From NCBI GenBank assembly GCA_963675575.1, contig OY776378.1:1674001-1738000 (forward strand): a DNA stretch of 64,000 nt, in the 5' to 3' direction. Under the pieces are notes generated by a model that saw only the letters and a list, made by a program, of their open reading frames with translations, did no database searches and was not told where the DNA came from. This DNA comes from JAGLOK01 sp963675575 (GTDB lineage: Bacteria; Bacillota; Clostridia; Christensenellales; UMGS416). The number at the start of each line of letters is the position of its first letter. The first letter of the stretch is position 1. Positions 1 through 8,885 of this stretch are shown here, one piece after another. The translations under genes and the position numbers were made by a program.

Positions 1-731
1 ATATCAAACTCTTCTTCAGAAAATGTCTGCATGCTTCCATCATAGTTCATTATTAACACATCTTCCCAAGGAGCATCTCTATACAGCTCACCATTGCGTA
101 TTACAATTCCGTCGGAACGAACACTGTAATAATCACCTGTCAAAGATAAGAGAGCATTATTACTGCTGGCTATGTTTTGTATGCTGTCACTGATAGACTG
201 GCCATACTGATCTTGAGCAAATGCCGTTCGGAAGTTTGATATATCCCTAATATAAATGTCGGCTACGTGATATGTGATGTCGCCTTCAGTTACTGTATCA
301 ATTGTAAAATTAATATTCTTGCTTTGATAGCTTGTGTCGGTCGCTATTACCTCGCCTTCGGTAAACTTATCCGCGAAAGCATAGTTTAGCATTGGCTCTG
401 TATAAACCGGTTCTTGCGTCGCTTGAGGAGCTTCTTGAGTACTTTTGATTATTGTCGGGCTTTCATCCTGAATTACCGCAGCTGTCGCTTGTACAAGAAC
501 TTCGGGAGTGCTATAATCCGCCCTAGCTATACCATGATGAAAGAACGCGAAAACAATCAGTCCGACTGCCGCAATTACCACATCCAAAAGTAACAGTTTT
601 AAAAAACGTTTTTTCTTCATTTGGGTTTGATAAGATTTGCCGTTGTCCCATGCGGGGGTTTTCACATTGCTACGGCGCAAATCGGTATCAATATTTTTTA
701 TATTCTTAAATGCATGATTCTTGTTTGTCAT
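1..731 (-). CDS. Phosphodiester glycosidase (NAGPA-domain) family protein, 3' end outside window
   Basis: Partial gene of about 243 visible codons, starting at ATG 731 after an AAGGA ribosome site and running off the left edge. The N-terminus is cytosolic and polar, followed by one membrane segment (LLLLDVVIAAVGLIVFAFF, about residues 47-65), a Thr/Gln-rich spacer, and a domain with YHVADIYIRD, an N-A-LSLTGDYY block and VIRNGELYRD. These are hallmarks of the NAGPA/phosphodiester glycosidase family, often called exopolysaccharide biosynthesis proteins. A type II membrane protein acting on cell-surface glycans is inferred. The catalytic C-terminal half is not visible. Confidence 0.72.
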   Translation of the reverse strand, partial: MTNKNHAFKNIKNIDTDLRRSNVKTPAWDNGKSYQTQMKKKRFLKLLLLDVVIAAVGLIVFAFFHHGIARADYSTPEVLVQATAAVIQDESPTIIKSTQEAPQATQEPVYTEPMLNYAFADKFTEGEVIATDTSYQSKNINFTIDTVTEGDITYHVADIYIRDISNFRTAFAQDQYGQSISDSIQNIASSNNALLSLTGDYYSVRSDGIVIRNGELYRDAPWEDVLIMNYDGSMQTFSEEEFD

Positions 732-909
732 TCTTTTGTCCTTTTACAGTATTTCATCAATACTATAATATTCTTTTATTAAAGGCACATTAAATTTGGA
801 ATATTGAAATTGTTTTGATTTTTTAAATAAAATTTTTTAAAATTTGTACTATTAAAAATCGTCTGAAATCCGACGTTTAGTATTAAAATTCTTGCTATAC
901 TTAAAAAAA

Positions 910-1860
910 CTACAGCAAAACAACTCTGTTTCGTCCACTTTCTTTTGCCTGATATAATGCATTGTCAACACGTTTCATAAATGTATCTATGCTCTCGTCT
1001 TGCTTATAAATTGAAGCTCCAAAGCTTGCTTTAATTTCTTTTGGCACATTTTCAATCTTAATTTCTTTACACGCTTTTCTGAGCTTTTCAGCCACAATTT
1101 GTATATTTTCTTCGTCTTTTTCAATTCTAACCAAAACACAAAACTCTTCACCGCCTACTCTGGCGAAAACATCTTCTTCCCTTAAAACTGATTTCAGCCG
1201 CGCTGCAAAGTTTTTTAAAACCAAGTCACCAATATCATGCCCGTAAGTGTCGTTAAAACTCTTAAAGAAATCAATATCGGCCATTATTACTCCAACAAGC
1301 GGATAGGAATATCTTTTTTTTAAGGAAATAACCTCCTCAAGTTTTGTGAAAAAAAATCTCCTATTATAAGCCCCGGTCAAATAATCGGTGTTGCTCAGAT
1401 TCGATATTTTCTCATTCGCTTTTTGCAATTCTGAGTTTTTCTTAGCAAGCTCTCTGGCCAGATTTGACATCTCGATGTTCATGTTAGACATCTGTTCAAT
1501 TATGGCATATTCGCTCAGCATATATTTTTCAAAAATAATTATTATGAATTTATAGCCATATATAATATATCCATTAAGCAGTGTCAAGTTCTCCGCCGAG
1601 GATTTGAGCTCGCAGCTGATTTTTTTTATTTCATAACTATCATCCTCATTATAAAAATCCGAAATTTCATCTATGGTTAAAATCTCTTCGAGCTTTTTCC
1701 CAATAACAATATCTTTGCTTTTGAAAAGCTTTTTAAAAATATCATTGCATTTTTGAAGAACGAAATCTTCGTTAAGTATAATTATTGGAATGCTCGACTG
1801 AGTGCAGAAAAAATCAATAAGCAAATCTCGCTTATCATCTGAAATGTCAGCTCTTTGCAT
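910..1860 (-). CDS. Diguanylate cyclase (PAS-like sensor + coiled coil + GGDEF)
   Basis: Makes cyclic di-GMP from GTP. The start is set at ATG 1860 (316 aa) because GAGG lies just upstream; this overlaps the end of the cobalamin gene by 14 bp, so the two are translationally coupled. Residues about 15-115 look PAS-like (SSIPIIILNED), 118-155 form a coiled coil, and 157-316 form the GGDEF domain with the intact active-site loop GGEEF at 236-240. An allosteric I-site RxxD (227-230) lies exactly five residues before it, so product inhibition is likely. No transmembrane segment is seen. The input is probably delivered by the PAS-like domain or the upstream cobalamin protein. Confidence 0.9.
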   Translation of the reverse strand: MQRADISDDKRDLLIDFFCTQSSIPIIILNEDFVLQKCNDIFKKLFKSKDIVIGKKLEEILTIDEISDFYNEDDSYEIKKISCELKSSAENLTLLNGYIIYGYKFIIIIFEKYMLSEYAIIEQMSNMNIEMSNLARELAKKNSELQKANEKISNLSNTDYLTGAYNRRFFFTKLEEVISLKKRYSYPLVGVIMADIDFFKSFNDTYGHDIGDLVLKNFAARLKSVLREEDVFARVGGEEFCVLVRIEKDEENIQIVAEKLRKACKEIKIENVPKEIKASFGASIYKQDESIDTFMKRVDNALYQAKESGRNRVVLL

Positions 1861-2950
1861 TGCGCCATTCCTCAACTTTTTCAAGCATTTTCCCAATATC
1901 GGTTTCAATTGCGTCAGCACCTAGTTTTTCTTTGCTCAATTGTCCATATTTAAAGACATATCCGCCTACAATTATCTTTGTTCCATCTAGAATTTTTTCT
2001 TTTCTAATTCCTTGAATAAGCTTAATCGCATTATCTAAATTAAATGTCATCGTAACTGAAAGGGCTATAAAATCAGGTTTGTTTTCTTTTCCGGTTTTTA
2101 TTACGTCTTCAATAGGGGTGTTTGCTCCCAGATATATTACATCCCATCCGTTCACTTCAAGCATGTCGGCAACTATTCTCGCGCCTACTTCGTGATATTC
2201 ATTTGCTGCAGAGGTTACAATAGCAGTCCCTTTTACGTGATCCAGGTTTGCTAAATCCAAATATAACAATGACATGATTCTCATAACAACCGAAGTTGCC
2301 AAGTGCTCCTGCGCTACGGAAATTGCTCCTTTTTCCCATAGTTTTCCCACTTCATATAAAGCGTAAGTTACAACTTTGACATGGAATTCCTTAAGCGACT
2401 GAATGTCTTTTACAATAGCTCTGGAATAATTTATCGCCTTTATTGAGTTGCCCTCAAGCAGAATTTCTGTAAATCTATTTTTTCTCTTAGCCCACTCGTC
2501 ATCAAATGGATATTCGCCTACGTCCTTTTTCTGTAACGTATCTTTTTCTATTTCTTTCAAAGCGGTTTTTATATGTAAATATACTGTTTTTATTTCGTCT
2601 GACTCTTTTTCTTCAAGAGTTTCACTGATTACTTCAATCCAGGCATCAATTACCTTTGGAAAATATTCACTGGTAAAGCCACGTGATTCATAGCTGCCCA
2701 GCACCCAAAACAAAGTATCGTTAAGCATTTTATAGTCGTTGATTTTAAACACATTTGTCATAAAGTCAGCATGGTTTGAATGATTAACCTTCATCACGGA
2801 TATCGGATTTTCGCCTATAAGATTTTCCTTTTCATTGAGGCCAATCATTATCAAATCCACTTTTTCAACCATCGTTTTTCTTTTTTCTTCATAATCAAGT
2901 GCCGCCTTTGAAGAAACAACTGTTTCTGTTGGTACATAAGTCTTACCCAT
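1847..2950 (-). CDS. Cobalamin-binding protein with CarH-like W-x9-EH light-sensor cap
   Basis: 367 aa. Residues about 160-235 are a helical B12-binding cap, and 240-367 a Rossmann-like B12-binding domain with EYHEVG (251-256), a variant of the DxHxxG motif whose His253 would ligate cobalt. The cap contains W205 and E215-H216 in a W-x9-E-H spacing, as in the adenosylcobalamin photoreceptor CarH. No MerR DNA-binding domain is present; instead there is an unassigned 150-residue N-terminal region. The gene starts after AGGAGG and overlaps the downstream GGDEF gene, so it may be a light- or B12-responsive regulator of c-di-GMP synthesis. A plain corrinoid methyl-transfer protein is the alternative, but no methyltransferase partner is nearby. 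Confidence 0.85.
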   Translation of the reverse strand: MGKTYVPTETVVSSKAALDYEEKRKTMVEKVDLIMIGLNEKENLIGENPISVMKVNHSNHADFMTNVFKINDYKMLNDTLFWVLGSYESRGFTSEYFPKVIDAWIEVISETLEEKESDEIKTVYLHIKTALKEIEKDTLQKKDVGEYPFDDEWAKRKNRFTEILLEGNSIKAINYSRAIVKDIQSLKEFHVKVVTYALYEVGKLWEKGAISVAQEHLATSVVMRIMSLLYLDLANLDHVKGTAIVTSAANEYHEVGARIVADMLEVNGWDVIYLGANTPIEDVIKTGKENKPDFIALSVTMTFNLDNAIKLIQGIRKEKILDGTKIIVGGYVFKYGQLSKEKLGADAIETDIGKMLEKVEEWRNAKS

Positions 2951-2977
2951 AAGCGCCTCCTAAATATTTATGCTTTA

Positions 2978-3006
2978 ATTATACCACTGCAGCAATTTAT
3001 TTGAAA
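2978..3006 (-). promoter_or_regulatory. Promoter of the cobalamin/GGDEF operon
   Basis: TTTCAA, a 17-base spacer and TATAAT, ending 28 bases before the ATG at 2950. The -10 is a perfect sigma-A match and the -35 is weaker. Confidence 0.6.
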
Positions 3007-3092
3007 TTACAATCGCCTGCACTTATAAATATAAAAAAGAAAAAACTTTTATTTCACTTCATCAATAAGCACAAGTTTTTTAATAAACACAA

Positions 3093-3130
3093 AGCAGGCA
3101 TAATAATATTAAAATATCACCATACCTGCT
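3093..3130 (-). terminator. Terminator-like hairpin after the SDR gene
   Basis: AGCAGG/CCTGCT arms around an AT-rich interior, followed on the minus strand by TTGTGTTT. Lies 18 bases past the SDR stop codon. Confidence 0.45.
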
Positions 3131-3147
3131 ACTTATATAGTGCTCCC

Positions 3148-3942
3148 TTACTTCAAAGCCTTGTTAATCATGTTAATGGCCGCCTTAGAGAAGAATTTAT
3201 AAATCACATTAAGAAGATTCGAATCTATGCCGATAAACATCCTGAACTTATTTTTCTCCATTGATTTTATAATCAAATCGGCTGCTTTTTCCGGTGTGAG
3301 AAGAATGGCCGCCAGCTTTGAATCCGCCGCGTCCGGAGTTCTATCGTCCGCCGCTCCCGAGTTTTTGGCGATATCGGTGGAAATGCCTCCGGGAAGGATA
3401 ACGCTGACTCCGACGTTTGTTCCCTTAAGCTCCGAGTAAAGTCCTTCGGTCAGCAGCCTCACTGCCGCTTTGGATGCGCCATAAGCCACTTGTCCCGGCA
3501 CGGGCAAAAAGCCTCCCATGCTGGAGATATTGGTTATATGCGCTTCCGGCCTTTCCAGAAGGAGCGGCAAAAAAGCTTTTACCATATTCAATGTGCCGTA
3601 AAAATTCACGTTCATCACTTTGTTAATCTGCTCCATTGTAAGTTCATTGATTTTTATGAAGCGCTGAATTATTCCCGCGTTATTTATAAGTCCGTCCACG
3701 TTTCCGTGCGCCTTTATCACTTCGTCAGTAAGCTCCGTTACCGCTTTCACGTCGGTTATGTTCACCACATGAATAGATAATTTACTGTTATCATTTGATG
3801 CTTTTACTGTTTCATTTAGTGCGGCCTCGTTGATGTCCACCGCTGCGACTTCCGCTCCTTTTTCCAAAAGCTTTAGTACCAGCTGTCTGCCTACTCCGCC
3901 GCCTGCGCCTGTCACTACGACAGTTTTTCCATTAAGTTTCAT
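3148..3942 (-). CDS. Short-chain dehydrogenase/reductase (SDR)
   Basis: 264 aa classical SDR: an NAD(P)(H)-dependent oxidoreductase of unknown substrate. TGAGGGVG (11-18) is the nucleotide-binding TGxxxGxG motif, NNAG lies at 87-90, and the catalytic set is Ser140/141, Tyr154 and Lys158 (YGASK). Asp36, at the end of beta-2 (AAVDIN), favours NAD(H). The C-terminus ends in a basic, hydrophobic tail (FFSKAAINMINKALK) that may touch the membrane. The start at 3942 follows AAAGGATT. Its own terminator follows and no operon partner is obvious. Confidence 0.88.
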   Translation of the reverse strand: MKLNGKTVVVTGAGGGVGRQLVLKLLEKGAEVAAVDINEAALNETVKASNDNSKLSIHVVNITDVKAVTELTDEVIKAHGNVDGLINNAGIIQRFIKINELTMEQINKVMNVNFYGTLNMVKAFLPLLLERPEAHITNISSMGGFLPVPGQVAYGASKAAVRLLTEGLYSELKGTNVGVSVILPGGISTDIAKNSGAADDRTPDAADSKLAAILLTPEKAADLIIKSMEKNKFRMFIGIDSNLLNVIYKFFSKAAINMINKALK

Positions 3943-4073
3943 AGCTCTAATCCTTTCAAAAGTAGATCGCTTTTAAAAAATTGCTCTTCAGCTTCTTTCC
4001 TAAAAGTTCATAGAACATTGTTTACTATTAAATTATATGCCTATTTTTTCTATTTTTCAGTGATATTGTCACA

Positions 4074-4111
4074 TAAAAAAAGACCAAGACATTTTTTTAT
4101 CTTAGGCCTTT
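4074..4111 (-). terminator. Rho-independent terminator of the tannase-family gene
   Basis: AAGGCCTAAGA pairs with TCTTGGTCTT (G-U and a bulge allowed), followed by a run of seven U on the minus strand. Starts 24 bases after the stop codon at 4135. Confidence 0.7.
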
Positions 4112-4134
4112 TTAATCAATTATACAGAAATAAT

Positions 4135-5541
4135 CTAATTAACCTTTACAATCCCCTCAATCCAATCAAACAGCTCCTCCAAATCATAATCCCCCGAATG
4201 AGGCACACCCCAAGGCAGGAGGTAATCCGTATCGACACCGCAATTTTTAAGAAGTGCGCAAAACATCGCAGAAATGGCGAGCGAAGTGTCCCTGTCCACC
4301 GAGCCGTGCCGAACTCGGAAGTGTTTGGCGGTGTCGCACTTTGAGTCAGCCACATATTCCATCGGATTCATCATTTTAATCTGCATAGCTTCCGCCATTT
4401 GTCCGCCCATTTTGTCGTTCTCAGTGCTAAATTCGGTAAAGTGACGATCCTTAATTTTTGAGTTTCCGAATAAATCATTTTCGGGCGTATCCATAGCGAT
4501 GCTGTCAAATGCGGGTGTTTCTTTCATTCTGGTGCGAAATCGCACATATCCGTCAAAGTCAATATCAACTGCTTTGTTCCCTGCCGTAATTATCCATTTT
4601 AAATCTGACAAATCCACGCCTTTATCAAGTTCCATCTGAGCGCTTTTTATCACATATTTTTTGATATATTCTTTTAGAGAACCGTCTCCGTTTGCGTCAA
4701 GCTCAAGCTTTTCTCCGCTGTCGCCTTTAAGGCCAAGGCCGTTTACATATGCGGGAAACATCGCTTTTAATTTCTTTGAAAGCTCAATCTGCTCTTTTGT
4801 CATTTCCCCATCGATAGGTATTTTTACCCTTTCGTTGTTTTCGGGATCTATTATCATTTTCATTTTATGATAGTCGTTTAGTCCGCAAAATTCCCACTCG
4901 TACGCCATATCCGCGTTGTCGAGGTTTATTATCGGGCAATAGCATGATGCCGCTAAAATATCGTCTCTTTCATCCGCCGCGCCAATCTCTTTTAAATACG
5001 GTTCATAATCGGGGTGGTTACCCGTTGCTCCAAGCAAGGATGATATCGCCCCGCCCGCACTTGTGCCATTTGAAATAATCTTTTCGCTATCGGCCATCAA
5101 AACATCCGCGTTATGCCTTACATATCTTACTGCGGCTTTATAGTCTACTATCACCGCCGGCGCTTTTCCTATATATTCGCCCGTGTCGTTTATATTGCTA
5201 CGCCCTCGCAGTGCCGGAGCCACCACTATATAGCCTTTTGTAATCGCCACAAATGCAGCGTTTCTGTTTCCGTTCCTGTTTTTTCCCGGCTCGACCTGCT
5301 CCCCCGGCATATATCCTGCAATTTTATTCGGCATGAAAACAGGAGCTCTGTTCCCATCCGCCGATGCGCTTGTTAAGTAATGCTCCAGCGGCACATATAT
5401 GTTCATCATCTGATATTTTTTATCAACAGGATTTTTCACATAAGTAATATCTTTATACTCATAATATGTCACAATGCCATCATCAACTGTCATAGTCTTT
5501 AATGTGCAATTATCCGGATTAAGTTTTAATACATCATTCAT
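4135..5541 (-). CDS. Subtype-B tannase-like alpha/beta hydrolase
   Basis: 468 aa, the length of the Lactobacillus plantarum tannase family. The nucleophile elbow is GTSAGG with Ser161. Asp416 (GSVDRDTS) and His448 (GVPHSGDYDLEELFDW) complete the triad at spacings nearly identical to the plantarum enzyme (163/419/451). The family blocks NLDNADMAYEW and VFMPNKIAGYMPG are also present. Likely role: hydrolysis of galloyl or related phenolic esters from plant material. No signal peptide is seen, so the enzyme is cytoplasmic. It has its own promoter and terminator, so it is monocistronic. Substrate preference, tannin versus another ester, cannot be read from the sequence. Confidence 0.8.
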   Translation of the reverse strand: MNDVLKLNPDNCTLKTMTVDDGIVTYYEYKDITYVKNPVDKKYQMMNIYVPLEHYLTSASADGNRAPVFMPNKIAGYMPGEQVEPGKNRNGNRNAAFVAITKGYIVVAPALRGRSNINDTGEYIGKAPAVIVDYKAAVRYVRHNADVLMADSEKIISNGTSAGGAISSLLGATGNHPDYEPYLKEIGAADERDDILAASCYCPIINLDNADMAYEWEFCGLNDYHKMKMIIDPENNERVKIPIDGEMTKEQIELSKKLKAMFPAYVNGLGLKGDSGEKLELDANGDGSLKEYIKKYVIKSAQMELDKGVDLSDLKWIITAGNKAVDIDFDGYVRFRTRMKETPAFDSIAMDTPENDLFGNSKIKDRHFTEFSTENDKMGGQMAEAMQIKMMNPMEYVADSKCDTAKHFRVRHGSVDRDTSLAISAMFCALLKNCGVDTDYLLPWGVPHSGDYDLEELFDWIEGIVKVN

Positions 5542-5579
5542 ACGATTTACCTATCCTTTAAAAATTCATCATTTTAACT

Positions 5580-5608
5580 ATTATACTTCGTTGGGAAATA
5601 TTAGTAAA
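5580..5608 (-). promoter_or_regulatory. Promoter of the tannase-like gene
   Basis: TTTACT, 17 bases, TATAAT. The same -35/-10 pair and spacing recur upstream of several genes in the window. Confidence 0.6.
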
Positions 5609-5680
5609 GTTTTATAAAATATAATTTTAATTATCTTTCAAAATCATAACTTAAAGTAATAATGCTTTCATATAAAAACA

Positions 5681-5712
5681 TACCCCCATGCACCTGTAAA
5701 GGCTTGGGGGTA
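5681..5712 (-). terminator. Rho-independent terminator of the MFS gene
   Basis: TACCCCCAAGCC pairs with GGTGCATGGGGGTA, then TGTTTTTATA on the minus strand. Confidence 0.75.
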
Positions 5713-5739
5713 AATGGATTTAGACTATTTGTATGAATA

Positions 5740-6963
5740 TTAGGTGTTAATATTATTAGCGAAATTATCTTCTATATGGGCAATATTTTTTCTAAACTTT
5801 ATTACAATCCCAATGCCGATAATCAGAGGTATTAACATTATGAGCCACATGAGAGAGTAGCCAACCGCTTCTGCTACAAATCCCGCAACCGTAGGCCCGA
5901 CCAGTGTGGCGGCGTCCATACCGATGTAGTTCGTACTCGAGGCAGATCCACGTCTGCTGGATGGAACAGACTTCATAACAAGAGACTGCAACGCCGGTTG
6001 TACGGCACCATAGCCAAATGAATTTACAACAGCCGCTACAAGGAAAATCCAAAGAGCTGTCGCCTGGCTGATAATAACAAATGATAAAGCCGTCATTATT
6101 ATTGCGGGAATTGCAACTTTAGCAAACCCATATTTATCGGTAAGCTTTCCTATCATCGGCCTTGACACAAGCATTGTCAAGGCATATACGGTAAAGAACA
6201 GTCCGATATTACCTGTTATCCCCTGTTTTTTTGAATAAACTACAAGCAGTGCGTTAATGGTCGTAAAGCCCATTGCGATAAAAAAAGTAATAACAGTGGG
6301 AACCAGCGCTTCCTTGGCGATAATGTTGTGGAGTTTAAGCATAAACTTCTTAGCAGGTCTGGATGGAATTTTTATCATTGATGCTGTAACTGTGGCCAGC
6401 AACATGACGCCTGCTGTTATTATATAAGTACTGCTATAGCCAAACCATGAAACTAGTTGTAGCCCAACGACAGGGCCAATAGCTCGCGAAATTACCTGAG
6501 CTATAGAAAAGTAACCTATACCCGTGTTGAATTTATCTCTTGGCAAGGCATCAGCAACCAAGGCGAAACAGCAAACATTTCCAAAAGCATTTCCTACACC
6601 CTGTAGAAGCCGAAACACCATCAAACCTGAAATATCTTTTGATAAACTAAACCCTATATACGCCGTAGCCATAATTATAGTGGCACCCATTAATAAATAT
6701 TTACGGTTAAATGAATCCAGTGCAGGTCCGGCAACAAATCTGAAAATAAGAGCAGTAATTGCGAACATACTCATGAGGATTCCTATCTGGGATGCGGGAG
6801 CGCCTAGTGAGTCCGCATAAACTGCAAGCATGGTATTGCTCATTGTCTGTCCAATTCCAAATGCCATGTTGGCAAAAAAGACAGTTAAAAACAGTCTGTT
6901 CCAGATTTTTGTCGGCTCATGCCAATCGGTTAAGTCATTATTTATTTTTGTTTTGTTTGTCAT
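5740..6963 (-). CDS. Major facilitator superfamily (MFS) transporter
   Basis: 407 aa with about 12 hydrophobic segments in two six-helix halves separated by a basic loop near residues 190-215 (KIPSRPAKKFMLK). GPALDSFNRKYLL (79-91) is the loop 2-3 signature, and GKLTDKYG is its second-half counterpart. It resembles drug/metabolite proton antiporters such as YfcJ- or YwoG-like carriers, and the substrate is unknown. It has its own promoter and terminator. It neighbours the tannase gene but is transcribed separately, so any link to phenolic efflux is speculation. Confidence 0.85.
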   Translation of the reverse strand: MTNKTKINNDLTDWHEPTKIWNRLFLTVFFANMAFGIGQTMSNTMLAVYADSLGAPASQIGILMSMFAITALIFRFVAGPALDSFNRKYLLMGATIIMATAYIGFSLSKDISGLMVFRLLQGVGNAFGNVCCFALVADALPRDKFNTGIGYFSIAQVISRAIGPVVGLQLVSWFGYSSTYIITAGVMLLATVTASMIKIPSRPAKKFMLKLHNIIAKEALVPTVITFFIAMGFTTINALLVVYSKKQGITGNIGLFFTVYALTMLVSRPMIGKLTDKYGFAKVAIPAIIMTALSFVIISQATALWIFLVAAVVNSFGYGAVQPALQSLVMKSVPSSRRGSASSTNYIGMDAATLVGPTVAGFVAEAVGYSLMWLIMLIPLIIGIGIVIKFRKNIAHIEDNFANNINT

Positions 6964-7039
6964 TTTTAAACTTTCTTTTGTGTTCTATTTCTAAATAAAA
7001 TATTTGTTATATTTTTATATTTAGTTTCATGTCGCAACT

Positions 7040-7068
7040 TTAATATACACTACCACGTTTTTATTCAA
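7040..7068 (-). promoter_or_regulatory. Putative promoter of the MFS gene
   Basis: TTGAAT, 17 bases, TATTAA, about 77 bases before the start codon at 6963. Confidence 0.45.
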
Positions 7069-7196
7069 TTGACAATATAATTAAATGATTTTTGTTATTT
7101 TTTCGTGTTTTAAACTAGGGAGCTAAGAATTTACTTTAATTATTCATAATTTTTAGTAAATAATTAATACCAAAAATAATCTAGTTTTATAATACA

Positions 7197-7976
7197 CTAT
7201 GGCCTTTCGACCAAATCCGCTTTTTCAAACTTCTCATCAAGAAAAGCTTGAAATTGAGTATATATTTCATCGGCATAGTCAAGAAAATCCACTAAATTGA
7301 CCCACATTTCTTCAATATATTCCTCATTATCTGCTGTCCACTTAGTAGGATCTTGCCTTAGTAATTCGACAGTCTTTCCACTGAATTCCTTATCCATAAA
7401 ACTTTCCGGCGGGTTGATATAAAATTCCATACTTTTGAAATAGTACACAAATACTTTTTCATAGTATTCTTCAATCGTCATATTGTTTTTTTTCGAAAAT
7501 TCTACTATTACAGACACAACATCAATGTATTTATTGTTTTTCGCAGGCAAGTCCAACTTATTTTTTGCAAGCAAATCCAAGTAAAACTGCTGATTCCACT
7601 CAACCAACCCATTTTCAAAATAATCAATTATTACAAGGCTGCGAAAGTAATCTTTTCTTTTTTGCTCATCTGTGAAAGACAGGTACTCTTTCGCCGTATC
7701 ATATATAAGCGTGTCAAAATGTTTATATCCAAGATATTTCTCATATCCGTAAAATTTGTTTTCGAGATTGGCGAAATCATACTCAACATCATTTTCAATG
7801 TACTCTTCCATCAGTCTTTCTTTAAGTTCAATATATAAATTTATATCATTTTGGTATATAGGTTCGCCATTGAGATACGCCGCGACATTAGGATCGCTAA
7901 AATCGTATTCCTTTTGTGCGGAGCACGAGGTAGCAATAAAAACTATTGCTAATACAATAAATATGGTTTTTTTCAT
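7197..7976 (-). CDS. Lipoprotein with SurA-N-like helical region, no PPIase domain
   Basis: 259 aa from ATG 7976, chosen over the earlier in-frame codon because GGAG sits just before it and the signal peptide starts there. The signal is KKTIFIVLAIVFIATSC with the lipobox Cys at about residue 18. Next comes YLNGEPIYQNDINLYIEL, which resembles the N-terminal segment of SurA/PrsA foldases (VNGEPIT...). The rest is helical and acidic, and no parvulin domain is present. A surface lipoprotein, possibly a degenerate chaperone, is inferred. Confidence 0.6.
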   Translation of the reverse strand: MKKTIFIVLAIVFIATSCSAQKEYDFSDPNVAAYLNGEPIYQNDINLYIELKERLMEEYIENDVEYDFANLENKFYGYEKYLGYKHFDTLIYDTAKEYLSFTDEQKRKDYFRSLVIIDYFENGLVEWNQQFYLDLLAKNKLDLPAKNNKYIDVVSVIVEFSKKNNMTIEEYYEKVFVYYFKSMEFYINPPESFMDKEFSGKTVELLRQDPTKWTADNEEYIEEMWVNLVDFLDYADEIYTQFQAFLDEKFEKADLVERP

Positions 7977-8075
7977 TAATTTTCTCCGATATATTTTTTT
8001 ACCGCTGTGAATACTGCAGATTGTTTCCCACTGCATTTTAACCCTTGCTGAATCGGAAACATTCTACTTTGTCCC

Positions 8076-8104
8076 ATTATACTTAATAGTTAATTGTTAG
8101 TAAA
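8076..8104 (-). promoter_or_regulatory. Promoter of the 7197-7976 lipoprotein
   Basis: TTTACT, 17 bases, TATAAT; the same architecture as at 5580, 18817 and 30436. Confidence 0.55.
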
Positions 8105-8160
8105 GTGAATTCCGACTGATTTATGTTTCGCCGTCTTTAACAGCTCGTCAGAAAGTGGGC

Positions 8161-8190
8161 AAAAAAACAAGGGCCGCATTGCGGCCCTTA
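8161..8190 (-). terminator. GGGCCGC-type terminator
   Basis: AAGGGCCGC/GCGGCCCTT hairpin followed by a U run on the minus strand. Near-identical hairpins occur at 16631 and 28968. Confidence 0.7.
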
Positions 8191-8253
8191 GCTGACCATA
8201 TCTGTTGTTGTTTTAAGCTGTTCTGGGTAGCCTTTATTTGATATGCTCCAAGC

Positions 8254-8394
8254 TTCGGAATAAATAGTATAGAACATTTTAAGCAAGAGCTAGTGAATTA
8301 CTGCATCCACTGGTATAATACAAAACGTATTAAGAGCAATTTAAAAGGACTGAGTCCTGTCCAATACAGAACTCAATCCTTTGATGTCGCTTAA
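8254..8394 (+). pseudogene. IS3-family (IS150-type) transposase C-terminal remnant
   Basis: The frame reads ...IEHFKQELVNYCIHWYNTKR then IKSNLKGLSPVQYRTQSF and stops at 8392. This is the invariant C-terminal end of IS3-family OrfB proteins. No catalytic D, D or E region is left upstream. Just downstream, TGTCCAACTTTTTGGGGT looks like the old right inverted repeat. It is unrelated in sequence to the complete IS at 10749. Confidence 0.75.
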
Positions 8395-8466
8395 TATTAT
8401 ATGTCCAACTTTTTGGGGTGAGTACATAAAGAGTTTCTTTTTATATTTATGAATGCTTTATGAATA

Positions 8467-8871
8467 TTAAAATTCATTATAATTAAAATCTCGATTATCA
8501 ACTTTCTTAATTTTCATTATCTGTTTTACAATAGGTTTTAACTGTTTTTCTTCTAGAGCATTAATAATCTTTTGCTTATTTGATTGTAATATGTTTTCAA
8601 TATAATTAATCATATTTATGAAATTATCATGATTATAGTTAGATTCTATGCCCAGAGCTTTAAAAAATAATTGTATGTCAAAAACTTTCTCTTGTACTTT
8701 AATATCGCAAAAACAAGAACCTCTATCTTCTGTAAAAACAACACGTAGTTTGTTTTTAAATTTAACTTCAACAATTATATTTCCAAAGAATTCTTCATAA
8801 TACTTCAAAGACATTAAATTTAAAGTCTTACTTGAAGCGATTTTATCTATTATCTCATTCAACATTTTCAT
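8467..8871 (-). CDS. Candidate immunity protein next to the RHS toxin tip
   Basis: 134 aa, soluble, no signal peptide, not a recognised family. ATG 8871 follows GGAG, and the gene begins 14 bases after the stop of the RHS-type ORF. It mixes beta strands and helices (NIIVEVKFKNKLRVVFTEDR, then INMINYIENILQSNKQKI). Position, small size and cytosolic nature match immunity genes of polymorphic toxins. The function is inferred from context only. Confidence 0.5.
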   Translation of the reverse strand: MKMLNEIIDKIASSKTLNLMSLKYYEEFFGNIIVEVKFKNKLRVVFTEDRGSCFCDIKVQEKVFDIQLFFKALGIESNYNHDNFINMINYIENILQSNKQKIINALEEKQLKPIVKQIMKIKKVDNRDFNYNEF

Positions 8872-8885
8872 AATTACTCTCCATT

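Noticed and set aside
1861..1920. Longer N-terminus of the diguanylate cyclase
   Set aside because: It would overlap the cobalamin gene by 74 bases; GAGG sits correctly before the ATG at 1860.
3001..3264. Plus-strand open frame after the cobalamin operon promoter
   Set aside because: No ribosome site, low-complexity AT-rich product, and overlaps the end of the SDR gene and its terminator.
4262..4330. A stretch resembling the conserved loop of 5S rRNA (GTGCCGAACTCGGAAGTG) on the plus strand
   Set aside because: It lies inside the conserved C-terminal coding region of the tannase-like gene (GSVDRDTSLA on the minus strand), and the rest of a 5S molecule is absent.
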